From Myxococcales bacterium (lineage in GTDB: Bacteria; Myxococcota_C; UBA6777): a stretch of DNA of 64,000 bases. Below are positions 28,565-38,026 of this stretch, one piece after another (within the stretch, counting starts at the first letter, position 1; each line of letters begins with the position of its first letter). Location of the stretch: contig JACKEL010000008.1 in NCBI GenBank assembly GCA_020632975.1, positions 186,001 to 250,000 of the forward strand, read 5' to 3'. Both the position numbers and the translations under genes were made by a program. The notes below the pieces were generated by a model. That model was given only the letters and a program-made list of their open reading frames with translations. It ran no database searches and was not told the DNA's origin.

Positions 28565-29524
28565 ATGACCGTACAACTCGGCGTCGTCATGGACCCCATC
28601 CAAAGTATCAAGATGGCCAAAGATACGACCTTTGGGATGTTACTCGCAGCCCAAGCACGCGACTGGGACATCTGGTACATGGAACAAGCCGACCTTTGGG
28701 TGAAAGATGGTCGAGCCCACGCGCGCATGAGAAAGCTTCGTGTTCAAGAAGACCCCCAACACTGGTTCGACTTCCTCGAAGAAAAAGATGCCCCGCTCAA
28801 AGAACTCGACGCCCTCTTGATGCGCAAAGATCCCCCCTTTGACATGGAGTTTGTGTACACCACCTACGCTCTTGAACGCGCCGAAGAAGAAGGCGTGTTG
28901 GTGCTCAACAAACCCCAAGCACTCCGCGACGCCAACGAAAAGTTCTATCTCTCGTGGTTCCCTCAGTGCGCCCCTGAAACCTTGATCACACGCAGCGCTT
29001 CTCGCATCAAAGACTTCGTCTTGGAACACGATCGCGCGGTGCTCAAACCCCTCGATGGGATGGGCGGCGCCTCGATCTTCTCCCTCAAGGCAGACGATCC
29101 CAACCTCAACGTCTGTATCGAAACCGTCACAAAGCTCGGAAAAAGCTTTGCAATGGTACAAAAGTTCATCCCTGAGATCTCCCAAGGCGACAAACGACTT
29201 TTGCTGATCGACGGAGAGCCCGCTTCTTACGTACTCGCCCGCATCCCCCCCAAAGGCGAGTTTCGCGGCAACCTGGCCGTCGGTGGAACGGGCGTGGCTC
29301 AGCCACTTTCTGACCGAGACCGCTGGATCGCAGAACAAGTCGGCCCCACCCTTCGAGAAAAAGGCATGATCTTCGTAGGACTCGACATCATCGGCGATTA
29401 CCTCACAGAAATCAACGTCACCAGCCCCACAGGGATGCGCGAGATCAACAAAGCCTACAAGATCGATTTGGGTGGACAGCTGATGGACGCCATTCAAAGA
29501 AAACTCGACGCCCGAAACGCCTAA
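28565..29524 (+). CDS. gshB: Glutathione synthetase
   Basis: 319-residue ATP-grasp ligase joining gamma-glutamylcysteine and glycine, the last step of glutathione synthesis. Start at ATG 28565 after AGGGA. The N-terminal VQLGVVMDPI and the conserved LMRKDPPFD motif are typical; KPLDGMGGASIF is the ATP-binding loop. GLDIIGDYLTEINVTSPTGMREI carries the metal ligands, with Gly-Met where many homologs read Cys-Ile. gshA is not in the window. It ends 86 bp before the convergent BTAD regulator; that gap contains a 15-base direct repeat (ATCCTCCACATCA twice) and no clear terminator. Confidence 0.96.
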   Translation: MTVQLGVVMDPIQSIKMAKDTTFGMLLAAQARDWDIWYMEQADLWVKDGRAHARMRKLRVQEDPQHWFDFLEEKDAPLKELDALLMRKDPPFDMEFVYTTYALERAEEEGVLVLNKPQALRDANEKFYLSWFPQCAPETLITRSASRIKDFVLEHDRAVLKPLDGMGGASIFSLKADDPNLNVCIETVTKLGKSFAMVQKFIPEISQGDKRLLLIDGEPASYVLARIPPKGEFRGNLAVGGTGVAQPLSDRDRWIAEQVGPTLREKGMIFVGLDIIGDYLTEINVTSPTGMREINKAYKIDLGGQLMDAIQRKLDARNA

Positions 29525-29610
29525 GCATCCTCCACATCACCCAACCATCCTCCACATCAACCGCCCCACCGCAACAATGAGACCCCACCTCAGTAGCAAG
29601 AAGACGCCCC

Positions 29611-32600
29611 TCAAGCCCCCAAAGAGAGATGTTGTATCCGCTTTGCATAAGAAGCCTTTGGGGTCAAAGCTTCGGCTTCTTGGTAAGCTTGCAACGCAGA
29701 AAGCCGCTCTTTTTCTTCTCCCCACAAACGCCAGCGAAGATCGTGTAACAAGGCCGAATATTCAGGCGAATCGATCTGCTCTTCTAGCCTCGACAACACA
29801 CGCTGCGCCTCATCCACGCGTCCTTGCCCTGCAAAACACTGCGCTTGTAACAGTCTTCCTTCAAAGACCTTCTCTTTTCTCCCGACTTCGGTCGCCCATG
29901 CGAGCCCTTCGTCAAGACTCGCTTGCGCTTGTTCCCACGCTTCTTGCTCCAAGTACCCTTCCGCGCGCGCCAACAAAAGCCAACTCAACAAAGAACGTTG
30001 TTGCAACGGACGCATCAGCGAGATCGCTTCCTCAAAATAACCCACTGCGGTCTCCCACGCCCCACGCGCCTTCTCCACTTCGCCAAGGTTCCCCAAACGC
30101 GTCGCGATCTGCGCCTGCCGCCCCAAACTTCGCTCCAACAACAAACTCCGCTGAAGATACATCGTCGCTTTCTCTAAATCGCCAAGCTGTCGGTAGATAT
30201 CGCCCAAGTTCCCCAAAGCGATACTGATCTGCCCTTGGTTCTTGGTCTCTTCCTCCAAACACAAGGTCTGATGAAAGTAATCTGTCGCCAACACAAAGTC
30301 GCCGCGCAAAGATGCCAAGACCCCCAAGTTTTGGAGAAAGTGCGAAGCATACCCACGCATCCCTAGCTCCTGCGCCAAAGCCAAACCACGTCGATACAAC
30401 ACCCCCGCTTCCTCGTAGTTGCCCAAGTGGCGTTCGACCACGCCCAAGTTACCAAAGCTTCGGATCTGCTCGATGGGAAGCCCATGTTCTACTGCCAGTT
30501 CACAAGCGTGCATCAAACGCACACGCGCTTGGGGTAGCTCTCCTTGCTCTTTTTCCACCATGCCCAAGGTCAACAACGCCTGCACCATCACCATAGGCAA
30601 ACGCCGAGCCCGTGCTTCTTCCAAAGCAGATTCCAAAGTCTCCACCGCACGGACATAATCGCCTGTCTGCAACGCAAGCTGCCCCAAACTACACAAAGCA
30701 TCAAGACGACCCAAGACCTCCAAGTCTTCGATCCATCCGCCTTGATCAAAAGATGCCAAGGCCTGAGAAAACTCACCTTGCGCCATATGCAAATGAATCG
30801 AAAGCCGCAAACGCTCGGCCTCTTCGTCTTTTGCGCCACCTTGTCCGCGGATCTGCAAAAACAAAGCACGCGCTTGGGCTGTGTCCCCACGCAAAAGGCA
30901 AAACCAAGCTTGTCCCCCCAACAACCGCGCACGCAACGCTTCTTCGGATGTTTCCACAGGATGACGCAGTCCCTCTAACGCTTGCCCAAACAGATGAAAG
31001 CCCTCCGCAAACAAACCCATCTGGTGGAAAAGCCGTTGCATCCCCAACAACCCTCTCCCCAACAACGTCACCTCGCGATACCCAGACGCAAGCTGCCACG
31101 ACCGACGCAGGTTCTCCAACTCCTCCCGCAACGCCACGCGCGCCTCTTGCGAAGACTCCCCAAACAGCTCCCTCGCTTGCTCCTCGATCCCCTCCAAAAA
31201 GTACGCTGCAAACGACCGTTCCAAGACCTCTTTCGCATCGCTCTGTGAAAACTGCTCAGAGGCAAACCTCTTCCACAATGGATGCATCTGATAACGCCCA
31301 ACCACCGACCTTTGCAACAAAGAGCGGTCACTCAGCCCCGCCAACACCCGCAGAGGGATCTGCATCAACTGACGCGCCGCTTGCAACGAAAAACTCCCCG
31401 CAAAAACAGAGAGTTTCTGCATCGCTTCTTGTTGGGGAAGCGAAAGTTGTTGCCATGTCTTCGATAACAAACCGCGCATACTTCGATGTCGCAGAGGTCT
31501 CTGCTCTGTCTCAGAGTCCAACAAAGCAAGATCTTGCGCCAACTCTTCTGCGATCTCTTCGCACCCCATCAAACGCACCCACTCCGCGGCAAGCTCGATC
31601 GCCAGCGGATATCCCCCAACCATCCCATACACCCGATGCAAACTCTCCCGCTCCGCCTCCAAAGAAAATCCCGCATCGATCTCTCGCGCACGCTGCGCAA
31701 ATAACTCCAATGCCTCCGCCTCTGTCATCTCCTCCACCACCAAACAACGCTCGTAAGAAAGCTTGAAAGGTTGGTGCGCTGTGACAAGCACCTTCACATG
31801 GGGCGCTTCGTCCAAGATCTGCATCAAAAACTCTTCTGAGATCCAAGCGTACTCAGGATGATCCCATATCAACAGCAGTTGACGAGGTCGCAAAAAATCT
31901 TTGATTCGCTCGTTCTGCTCGCCCTTTGCATCAAAAGTCAGCCCCAAACTCTGCGTCAACAAAGACGAAAGACGCTGCTTTTCGTCCACACCCTCCAACG
32001 AAACGAAGAAAACACCATCCGAAAAAGGATGTTGCTCCCTCTCCTGCCACCTCTGCGCCAAAGCCAGCGCCAACCGCGTCTTACCTATCCCACCAGGACC
32101 CAACAACGTTAGCATCCTCGTGTTTGGCAACAAAAGCTCCCGCTCGACCTGTTCCAAGATCCCCGAACGACCGACAAAACGAGAGCGCTGGCGCGGAAGA
32201 GACACACTGCTGTGCGCAGGAGGCGGCAAAGGCGCATCGTCCTCAAACTCACCCTCCTGGATCTGCTCCAACAACTCCAACGTCTCGTCTTCGGGCTCAA
32301 CACCCAACTCTCGATCCAAGATCGCACAACAACGCTCATATTGCGCTAACGCCGCCGCTCGCTGCCCTGTCATCGCCAAACTACGCATCAAAACACGATG
32401 CGCTTCCTCATCCCATGCCTCCCGCCGCAAGATGAGTTGCGCTTGCTCTGTCGCCTCTGAAAAACGATGCGCCCCCAAAAAAGAACGCATCAACTTCTTG
32501 CTCAGCTCCAAAGCCCCCAAGTGAAGGCGCTGACGCTCCCCCTCCAACCATTCGTCGAAAGCATCTTCCCCCAACGAAAACCCTTCCAAAAAATCACCGC

Positions 32601-33006
32601 GAATCTCACGACTCGCACGCAACCAACGCTGCCCCAAAACACCATCCATCTGCGTTGGAAAGTCCCCCTTCAAAAGCTCCATCAGCTCCAACGCATCGCT
32701 TTCTACAAACTCCCCACACAATTCGAGACTTTGGCGCGTCACCAACAACAACCGATCACAAAGCCCCTCCTCCACTTGCTCGAAAACACGCCGCAAACGA
32801 TGCAGCGATTGGCGCAAGTTGCGACGCGCGATCTCATCGTCAAAGTCTGACCAAAATAACGTCGCAAGATGATCCCGACGATGCGGTCTGTTCGGCTCCA
32901 TCGATAAATAGACTAGCAACGCACGGATCTTATCTGTCGGAAACCCCTCCACACTTCGACCCTGCCAAGTAATCTCCAACGGACCCAACAAACGCAACGA
33001 TAACAT
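29611..33006 (-). CDS. BTAD/SARP-type transcriptional regulator with STAND ATPase and TPRs
   Basis: 1131-residue multidomain regulator. N-terminal winged helix (about 1-95; LSLRLLGPLEITWQG, then DHLATLFW and NLRQSLHRLRR), then a bacterial transcriptional activation domain (to about 250). An NB-ARC-like P-loop follows (LLGPGGIGKTRLALAL, about residue 300; Walker B-like LLLIWDHPEY). About eight TPRs fill the C-terminal half (LGNLGDIYRQLGDLEKA). This is the AfsR/MalT style: signal binding by the TPRs, ATP-driven oligomerisation and DNA binding. ATG 33006 is where homology starts; the frame stays open upstream only because palindromic repeats happen to lack stops. The caspase-STAND gene ends 220 bp upstream on the same strand. 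Target genes unknown. Confidence 0.88.
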   Translation of the reverse strand: MLSLRLLGPLEITWQGRSVEGFPTDKIRALLVYLSMEPNRPHRRDHLATLFWSDFDDEIARRNLRQSLHRLRRVFEQVEEGLCDRLLLVTRQSLELCGEFVESDALELMELLKGDFPTQMDGVLGQRWLRASREIRGDFLEGFSLGEDAFDEWLEGERQRLHLGALELSKKLMRSFLGAHRFSEATEQAQLILRREAWDEEAHRVLMRSLAMTGQRAAALAQYERCCAILDRELGVEPEDETLELLEQIQEGEFEDDAPLPPPAHSSVSLPRQRSRFVGRSGILEQVERELLLPNTRMLTLLGPGGIGKTRLALALAQRWQEREQHPFSDGVFFVSLEGVDEKQRLSSLLTQSLGLTFDAKGEQNERIKDFLRPRQLLLIWDHPEYAWISEEFLMQILDEAPHVKVLVTAHQPFKLSYERCLVVEEMTEAEALELFAQRAREIDAGFSLEAERESLHRVYGMVGGYPLAIELAAEWVRLMGCEEIAEELAQDLALLDSETEQRPLRHRSMRGLLSKTWQQLSLPQQEAMQKLSVFAGSFSLQAARQLMQIPLRVLAGLSDRSLLQRSVVGRYQMHPLWKRFASEQFSQSDAKEVLERSFAAYFLEGIEEQARELFGESSQEARVALREELENLRRSWQLASGYREVTLLGRGLLGMQRLFHQMGLFAEGFHLFGQALEGLRHPVETSEEALRARLLGGQAWFCLLRGDTAQARALFLQIRGQGGAKDEEAERLRLSIHLHMAQGEFSQALASFDQGGWIEDLEVLGRLDALCSLGQLALQTGDYVRAVETLESALEEARARRLPMVMVQALLTLGMVEKEQGELPQARVRLMHACELAVEHGLPIEQIRSFGNLGVVERHLGNYEEAGVLYRRGLALAQELGMRGYASHFLQNLGVLASLRGDFVLATDYFHQTLCLEEETKNQGQISIALGNLGDIYRQLGDLEKATMYLQRSLLLERSLGRQAQIATRLGNLGEVEKARGAWETAVGYFEEAISLMRPLQQRSLLSWLLLARAEGYLEQEAWEQAQASLDEGLAWATEVGRKEKVFEGRLLQAQCFAGQGRVDEAQRVLSRLEEQIDSPEYSALLHDLRWRLWGEEKERLSALQAYQEAEALTPKASYAKRIQHLSLGA

Positions 33007-33028
33007 CCAAACCCTTTCCTCTGTTTTC

Positions 33029-33205
33029 GGGCGGCCACGGAGGGCCGCCCCAGATGCGGGATATCCACGGTCCATCGGGCGGCCATATATCCCGGATATC
33101 CAATCGATCCCAGGGGCGACCCTCCGTGGTCGCCCCGTATATCCCGGATATCCAATCAATCCTAGGGGCGACCCTCCGTGGTCGCCCCAGATATCCCGGA
33201 TATCC
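33029..33205. repeat. Palindromic REP-like repeat cluster A (four units)
   Basis: Hairpin units with stem GGGGCGACC / GGTCGCCCC and a six-base loop. Full units are at 33113-33136 and 33165-33188 (52-bp period), plus a variant with GGCC stems at 33029-33050 and a half unit at 33077-33084 that has lost its right arm. Each is followed by a second small palindrome, ATATCC-C-GGATAT. The loop reads ACGGAG in the first unit and CTCCGT in the last two. The same family occurs at 39791-39920. No transposase is in the window. Confidence 0.85.
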
Positions 33206-33226
33206 ATGGTATATCGATACCCATTT

Positions 33227-36200
33227 TTATTTAACACAGCCGTCTGGCCTGCGCACACCGCAGATATCAGCCATATCATACAATCGAGAACAGGAAAAAG
33301 GCCCCGAAAAGACGGACAATGAACGCACGATCTTTTCAGACTGAGGAGTCTTCTTTTTTTGCCAAGGTACGCGCGTTTCCTCCACGTCAACATGGAGAAT
33401 CTTTTGTGGTCGAGCCCGCTGGTACGCAGAAAGAAAACGCCCACACCACACCGCATCCTGCCCATCTTTTTGATGCAGCGCGATCTGCCAACGAAGATGC
33501 AACAGCCACAAGGTCCACGAAGAAGAACGAAGCCGTGCCGCTTGCCGCCACCAAGACAACGCCTCATCCCAACGCCCCAACCATGCGGCAACTTCGGCGA
33601 ATTGAGAAGCACGAGAGATGGTCAACCGAGAACCTTGGCGTTGAAATTCTTTCTGTAAGAGACGGTACATCTGAGGATAATCGGGCAAAAGTTGCGCATA
33701 CACCAAAGCGAAGCCATCTCTCCGCGCACTCGGCAAAGAGGACAAAGCCAGCACCCGAGAGATCCACAAGAGAGTTTGTTTCCTTGCGTGTTTGCGCGCA
33801 TCATCCGACGAGATGGAATGTAACTGCAACCAAGCAATCGCAAGATTTTCGAGACACTTCTTTTTGAGACTTGTCTCGTTTTCCCCTTGGAGTAGTTGGA
33901 ACGATCTTTGATACCAAGATACCGCTTTTTCGAGCGATTTCTTTGGGTCTTTCTGTTCCAAAGTGTAGACAAAAGCGACACGGTAGAAGATACCGGCCTT
34001 TTGGCTTTTGGAGAGAGAGACCTTTTTTTCAGAAAGGATCGAAGAAAAAAGCTGGATCGACTTCTCAAAAAAAGCCGAATCTTTTTGGTGCAGCCCTTGT
34101 TCTTGGTAAGCCACCGCGAGATTGATGGAGCAACGCAGCCAATCTTCGGGGAACTCCGCCGCCGAAAAGACGCGCAAGGCCCTTTGATACAGGATTTGCG
34201 CTTGTGTGTAAGTCGAGGACCGCAAAGCAGCCATCGCCATCGTGACATCCCCCATCGCGGCTTGGGTTTTCGCCCAACGATAGGGGTAATACGCATAGCG
34301 ATACACAGACAAAGCCTTCTGCAACGCTTGCAAAGCGGCCTGTTGTTGCGACCGAGATCGCGGAGAGCGAAGCGAAAGCACGACGCCAAGGTTGTGCTGC
34401 AAAGAAGCCCACAACAAAGGATTACGCTGACGCGAAAGAACCGTCTCTACGGCGTGTAGAGCATGTGCAGCTTTGTGCAGCGCGGTGGAATCGACCTCAC
34501 GCAACCGCAGCCAAGCCACGGCTTGATCCACTTTGACGCCAGCCCACTCTGTGGGAAAAGCTTTTTTCGTCAGGACTTGGAGAACATCTTGGTACATCTT
34601 TAAAGCATGGCGCAGGTTCTTGATGGGATGGCTTTCTTTTTTTACATACAAATGAGCTATTTTCTGTAAGACTTTTGCGGCCTGTATCTTTTGGCTTTTT
34701 TTCTGGTAGGCCGCTAACACGCTGCGGTAGAGGCGCATCGCTTCTTTTTGATGACGGGTTTTTTGGGACTCCATTTGCTCATGCGCCATGGCGAGGCGAT
34801 AACGTACACGGATCTGATCTTCTTGGGCACCCAAGCGGCCAAAAAGCTGCTCAGCCTGTTCCAAAGCGCGAATCGCTTGCAGAAAAAGGTTGTTTCGCGC
34901 CGAGACTTCGGGGCGATAGAACATCCCCATCCGAACAAGCCCCATCTCGTAAAACCCCAACGCCACTTCGCGAAGCTGCGCTCGCTTGGCCTTTTCGCTT
35001 TGCAACGTCGCAAGGCGCGCTTGCTTTTGTTGCCCTTTGGCCCACATCCCCGCAAAGACCGCCCCGACCAACAACATGATCAGCAAGAACAGCCCTGCTC
35101 CCAAAAGATGCGTGCGTTCTTGGGTGAGGCGTTCGCGCTCCGCGAGTAGATGTTCGCGTTCGGCCCTTCGTTCGGCCTCTTTGCGCAAGGATGCTTTGCC
35201 AGCCTCCACGCTCTCTTTGACAAAAGTACAAACCCGCTCCCACTCACCCTCTCTCCAAAAAGACCATCCAACCGAGGCTTCAGAAGCTTCTTGGATACGA
35301 AGAGACACAAGTTCCAACATCTCAGCCAAAGACTCTGCACGCTCTAGTTCCAAGCGAGGAAGATCGGCTTTTTGACGAAGTTCATCGCGCAAAGCCTCCA
35401 AGCTGCGCTGCGTTTGGCGCAAAGCAAGCTCGTGTGGATCACGCTCGATCTCTTGTTGGATCAGAGAACACAAAAAGTCGTGCGCCAAACTCCAAAAAGG
35501 TTGCTCGCGGAACGCCACACAAGTGAGCAAACGACGCTCGCTCAAAGCCTCAAGACTGGGTTGCACCAAAGAGGCCTCTAATCCGCGCTTTACAAAGTAA
35601 TGTTCCAAAGAACGCTGCCCAAGCACACGACGACGACCCTCCACATCCACGAGGCTTTTGAGGACCCACCAAACACGCTCTTGTTCCTCTGTCTCCAAAC
35701 GTCGAAAACCACGGCCGCTCCGCAACGTCGCACGTAGATGTTCGCCCAACAGACGATCAAAAGGACCCACCTCTTCGTAATGCTTGATGCCTACTTTTTT
35801 CCAACCGTGGGTTTCGGCTTCTTCGTACAAACGAGAACATGCGATCTGCAAATAAGGCGGATAGATCTGGCCTTTGACGCTTCCTGATTCATCTTTGGTT
35901 TGCAAGGTCAGGTCCCGCAACAACGCAAAGATCAGCTCATCCTGGAACTGGATCGCACGCCCCACCAAAGGCGCTGAGATCGCTTCTCGCGCTTGCTCTA
36001 AGCCCAAAAAACCTAGCGTGTGCCACTGCGAGCGATCCACCTCCAAAAGATCGACCAAAGAGACCCCACCCGACATCGCACCAACATCTTCCACACCAGA
36101 CTCGCCGATCTCTACCGCAAGCATCGAATCTGAAAGGTCGGTCGTTGCTTCTTTTACGTCGGCCGCAAGCATCGAATCTGAAAGATCCAAGCTCGCGTCT

Positions 36201-38026
36201 TGCGTTTGCACTGCAAGCATCGAATCCGAAAGATCCGAGATAGGCTCGCTGATATCAGCCGCCAACATCGAATCTGAAAGATCCGCTGTGGTCTGTGTGG
36301 TCTCGACCGCAAGCATTGAGTCCGAAAGGTCGGTCGTTGCTTCCTTTACATCGACGGCAAGCATCGAATCCGAAAGGTCGGTCGTTGCGTCCTTTACATC
36401 GACGGCAAGCATCGAATCTGAAAGGTCGGTGGTTACTTCTTTTACGTCAGCCGCGAGCATCGAATCTGAAAGATCGGTGGTTGCTTCTTTTACATCGACG
36501 GCAAGCATCGAATCTGAAAGATCCAAGCTCGCGCCTTGCGTTTGCACTGCAAGCATCGAATCTGACAAGTCGAGCAAGGTATCTTTTGCAAAGTGCGGAG
36601 GCTCTAGCAAACGACCCACGAAGTCTTCACGCAAAGCCACCACAAGACGATAACGCGAGGAATTGGACTGTGCGAGGACTTGAAGCTGTTGAAACAACAA
36701 CTTCCATGAATGATCGAGTTGAGGGTCCCAAAAAAGACTCTCAAACTGATCCAACAAAAGGATGACTTCGCCCGAACGACCGTCAAGACAGCGTTCGAGA
36801 AGCTGCGGAAGGTCTTGTGCGCTCTCGATACCAAGGTAAGAAAAAAGCTGAACAAAAAGAGCATGAGGCGTGCGCAGATCGACGTAAAAGACCAAGTGTC
36901 CGCGCGATTCGAGTTCCGCCTGTAAACCCGCCTGCAAAAAAGAAGTCTTCCCAGCCCCCGAAGCCGCGGACAAGATATGATGGCGAGAACGGCCCAACAA
37001 CCAGCCTTTTCCCGCATGTCCGTCCCCTCCAATCGCTTGAGCGAGTTCTTGGGCTCGCCCAAAAAAGCTACCGCGTTCTGAAGCAGTGAAGGCAGAAAGC
37101 TGACGAAAAGGATCGCCTTCGACAACCGCCAGCGGCGGGCGTTCTGCTACATAAGGGCGCTTTTGGTACTGTGCCACCAAGACGGGCGTTTGACGCGCAT
37201 GTTGCCGAAGATGCAGGAGCCTCTGTGCGATGCGTTTCTGCAAAGTCTCGTGCAATGAAACAACATCAATCGCATCCTCGCCTGGTATCCGCAACTCTTC
37301 AAGCAAGGCTCGTGCAAACACGCTGTGCGGACCACCCACAAACGGATCGGCCCCTTCGCGTTCCAACCACGCTTGTTCCCCCGCAGAGGCAGAGGTTAAG
37401 ATCGCCCAGTTTTCTCCTTGTAGATAGAGATCTTCTTTTCTTGCGACGCTAGCCTCAGGAAGACGCACAACAGGACGCCCCAAAGTCGCGTTGCTTCGGT
37501 CACGTTGGAAGACATCACGCCAAGAAGTCGGTAACTTGAGAACCGCCAACCCATCTTTTGCAACGACGTCTTGCGCAAAACCACCGTCGTCATCGCGACT
37601 ACGACACGCATCCAACAACAACACTTGTTCGCGTTGGGCCAAAGGTGCAAGCCAACCCCGCAGTTGCGCAAGCGTCAAGGTTTGTTGGGCATCTCCATCC
37701 TCAAGGTGCGTATCACTGACGCAAAGATGGTAGCTCCCACCTTGGTAAAAACCATGCGTCGAAAAATAAAGCAAAATGCCCGCAGCATCGAGACGTTCAG
37801 CTTCTTCGCAAAGGGTCTGTAAACCCGCTTGTAAAGCCGCAAGATCAGGCTCAATCAAAAGATGGATATGCTCGTTGCGATAACCTGCATGACCTTCTGA
37901 AAGCAGCAAATGCAGCGCACTCACATCGCGGATCACGCCCGGCAAAGGGGCAAACCCTTCACGAAAACGACTGTTCCCCACCAACAACGCCAAACGCGGA
38001 CGCGTGGCGATTTGTTTTGGCTCCAT
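33227..38026 (-). CDS. Caspase (C14) - STAND ATPase - TM - TPR protein with DLSDS repeat insert
   Basis: 1599-residue protein. Start at ATG 38026 after GAGGAG; an ATG at 38080 is the alternative. Residues 10-290 form a caspase-fold peptidase: LALLVGN, FSTHG (His91) and LLLDACRS (Cys141), so the catalytic dyad is intact. FFGR (about 322) and Walker A SAASGAGKTS (about 353-362) with VILLLDQFESLFW mark an nSTAND-type ATPase. Inside it, after LVVALREDFVGRLL, are ten 16-residue repeats (residues 486-645), before the block LGLEQAREAI resumes. A coiled coil and one membrane helix (LFLLIMLLVGAVFAGMWA, near 980) precede a TPR-rich C-terminus. Caspase-STAND proteins are linked to regulated cell death and phage defence. 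The gene is divergent from a serine-hydrolase lipoprotein. Confidence 0.9.
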   Translation of the reverse strand: MEPKQIATRPRLALLVGNSRFREGFAPLPGVIRDVSALHLLLSEGHAGYRNEHIHLLIEPDLAALQAGLQTLCEEAERLDAAGILLYFSTHGFYQGGSYHLCVSDTHLEDGDAQQTLTLAQLRGWLAPLAQREQVLLLDACRSRDDDGGFAQDVVAKDGLAVLKLPTSWRDVFQRDRSNATLGRPVVRLPEASVARKEDLYLQGENWAILTSASAGEQAWLEREGADPFVGGPHSVFARALLEELRIPGEDAIDVVSLHETLQKRIAQRLLHLRQHARQTPVLVAQYQKRPYVAERPPLAVVEGDPFRQLSAFTASERGSFFGRAQELAQAIGGDGHAGKGWLLGRSRHHILSAASGAGKTSFLQAGLQAELESRGHLVFYVDLRTPHALFVQLFSYLGIESAQDLPQLLERCLDGRSGEVILLLDQFESLFWDPQLDHSWKLLFQQLQVLAQSNSSRYRLVVALREDFVGRLLEPPHFAKDTLLDLSDSMLAVQTQGASLDLSDSMLAVDVKEATTDLSDSMLAADVKEVTTDLSDSMLAVDVKDATTDLSDSMLAVDVKEATTDLSDSMLAVETTQTTADLSDSMLAADISEPISDLSDSMLAVQTQDASLDLSDSMLAADVKEATTDLSDSMLAVEIGESGVEDVGAMSGGVSLVDLLEVDRSQWHTLGFLGLEQAREAISAPLVGRAIQFQDELIFALLRDLTLQTKDESGSVKGQIYPPYLQIACSRLYEEAETHGWKKVGIKHYEEVGPFDRLLGEHLRATLRSGRGFRRLETEEQERVWWVLKSLVDVEGRRRVLGQRSLEHYFVKRGLEASLVQPSLEALSERRLLTCVAFREQPFWSLAHDFLCSLIQQEIERDPHELALRQTQRSLEALRDELRQKADLPRLELERAESLAEMLELVSLRIQEASEASVGWSFWREGEWERVCTFVKESVEAGKASLRKEAERRAEREHLLAERERLTQERTHLLGAGLFLLIMLLVGAVFAGMWAKGQQKQARLATLQSEKAKRAQLREVALGFYEMGLVRMGMFYRPEVSARNNLFLQAIRALEQAEQLFGRLGAQEDQIRVRYRLAMAHEQMESQKTRHQKEAMRLYRSVLAAYQKKSQKIQAAKVLQKIAHLYVKKESHPIKNLRHALKMYQDVLQVLTKKAFPTEWAGVKVDQAVAWLRLREVDSTALHKAAHALHAVETVLSRQRNPLLWASLQHNLGVVLSLRSPRSRSQQQAALQALQKALSVYRYAYYPYRWAKTQAAMGDVTMAMAALRSSTYTQAQILYQRALRVFSAAEFPEDWLRCSINLAVAYQEQGLHQKDSAFFEKSIQLFSSILSEKKVSLSKSQKAGIFYRVAFVYTLEQKDPKKSLEKAVSWYQRSFQLLQGENETSLKKKCLENLAIAWLQLHSISSDDARKHARKQTLLWISRVLALSSLPSARRDGFALVYAQLLPDYPQMYRLLQKEFQRQGSRLTISRASQFAEVAAWLGRWDEALSWWRQAARLRSSSWTLWLLHLRWQIALHQKDGQDAVWCGRFLSAYQRARPQKILHVDVEETRVPWQKKKTPQSEKIVRSLSVFSGPFSCSRLYDMADICGVRRPDGCVK
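36092..36571 (-). repeat. Ten-copy 48-bp in-frame tandem repeat (DLSDSMLA array)
   Basis: Ten consecutive 16-codon units within the caspase-STAND gene. Each begins DLSDSMLA without exception. The following eight residues vary (VDVKEATT, ADVKEVTT, VQTQGASL, VETTQTTA, ADISEPIS, VEIGESGV). Synonymous differences between units show the copies are not fresh duplicates, so the core seems selected. It interrupts the STAND domain between recognisable blocks. Confidence 0.95.

Noticed and set aside
33007..33612. N-terminal extension of the BTAD regulator
   Set aside because: The extra 200 codons run through the palindromic repeats and antisense-like sequence; homology begins at the ATG at 33006.
36092..36571. 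CRISPR array
   Set aside because: Regular 48-bp repeats, but they are in frame inside a coding region, without unique spacers or a palindromic repeat core, and no cas genes are near.
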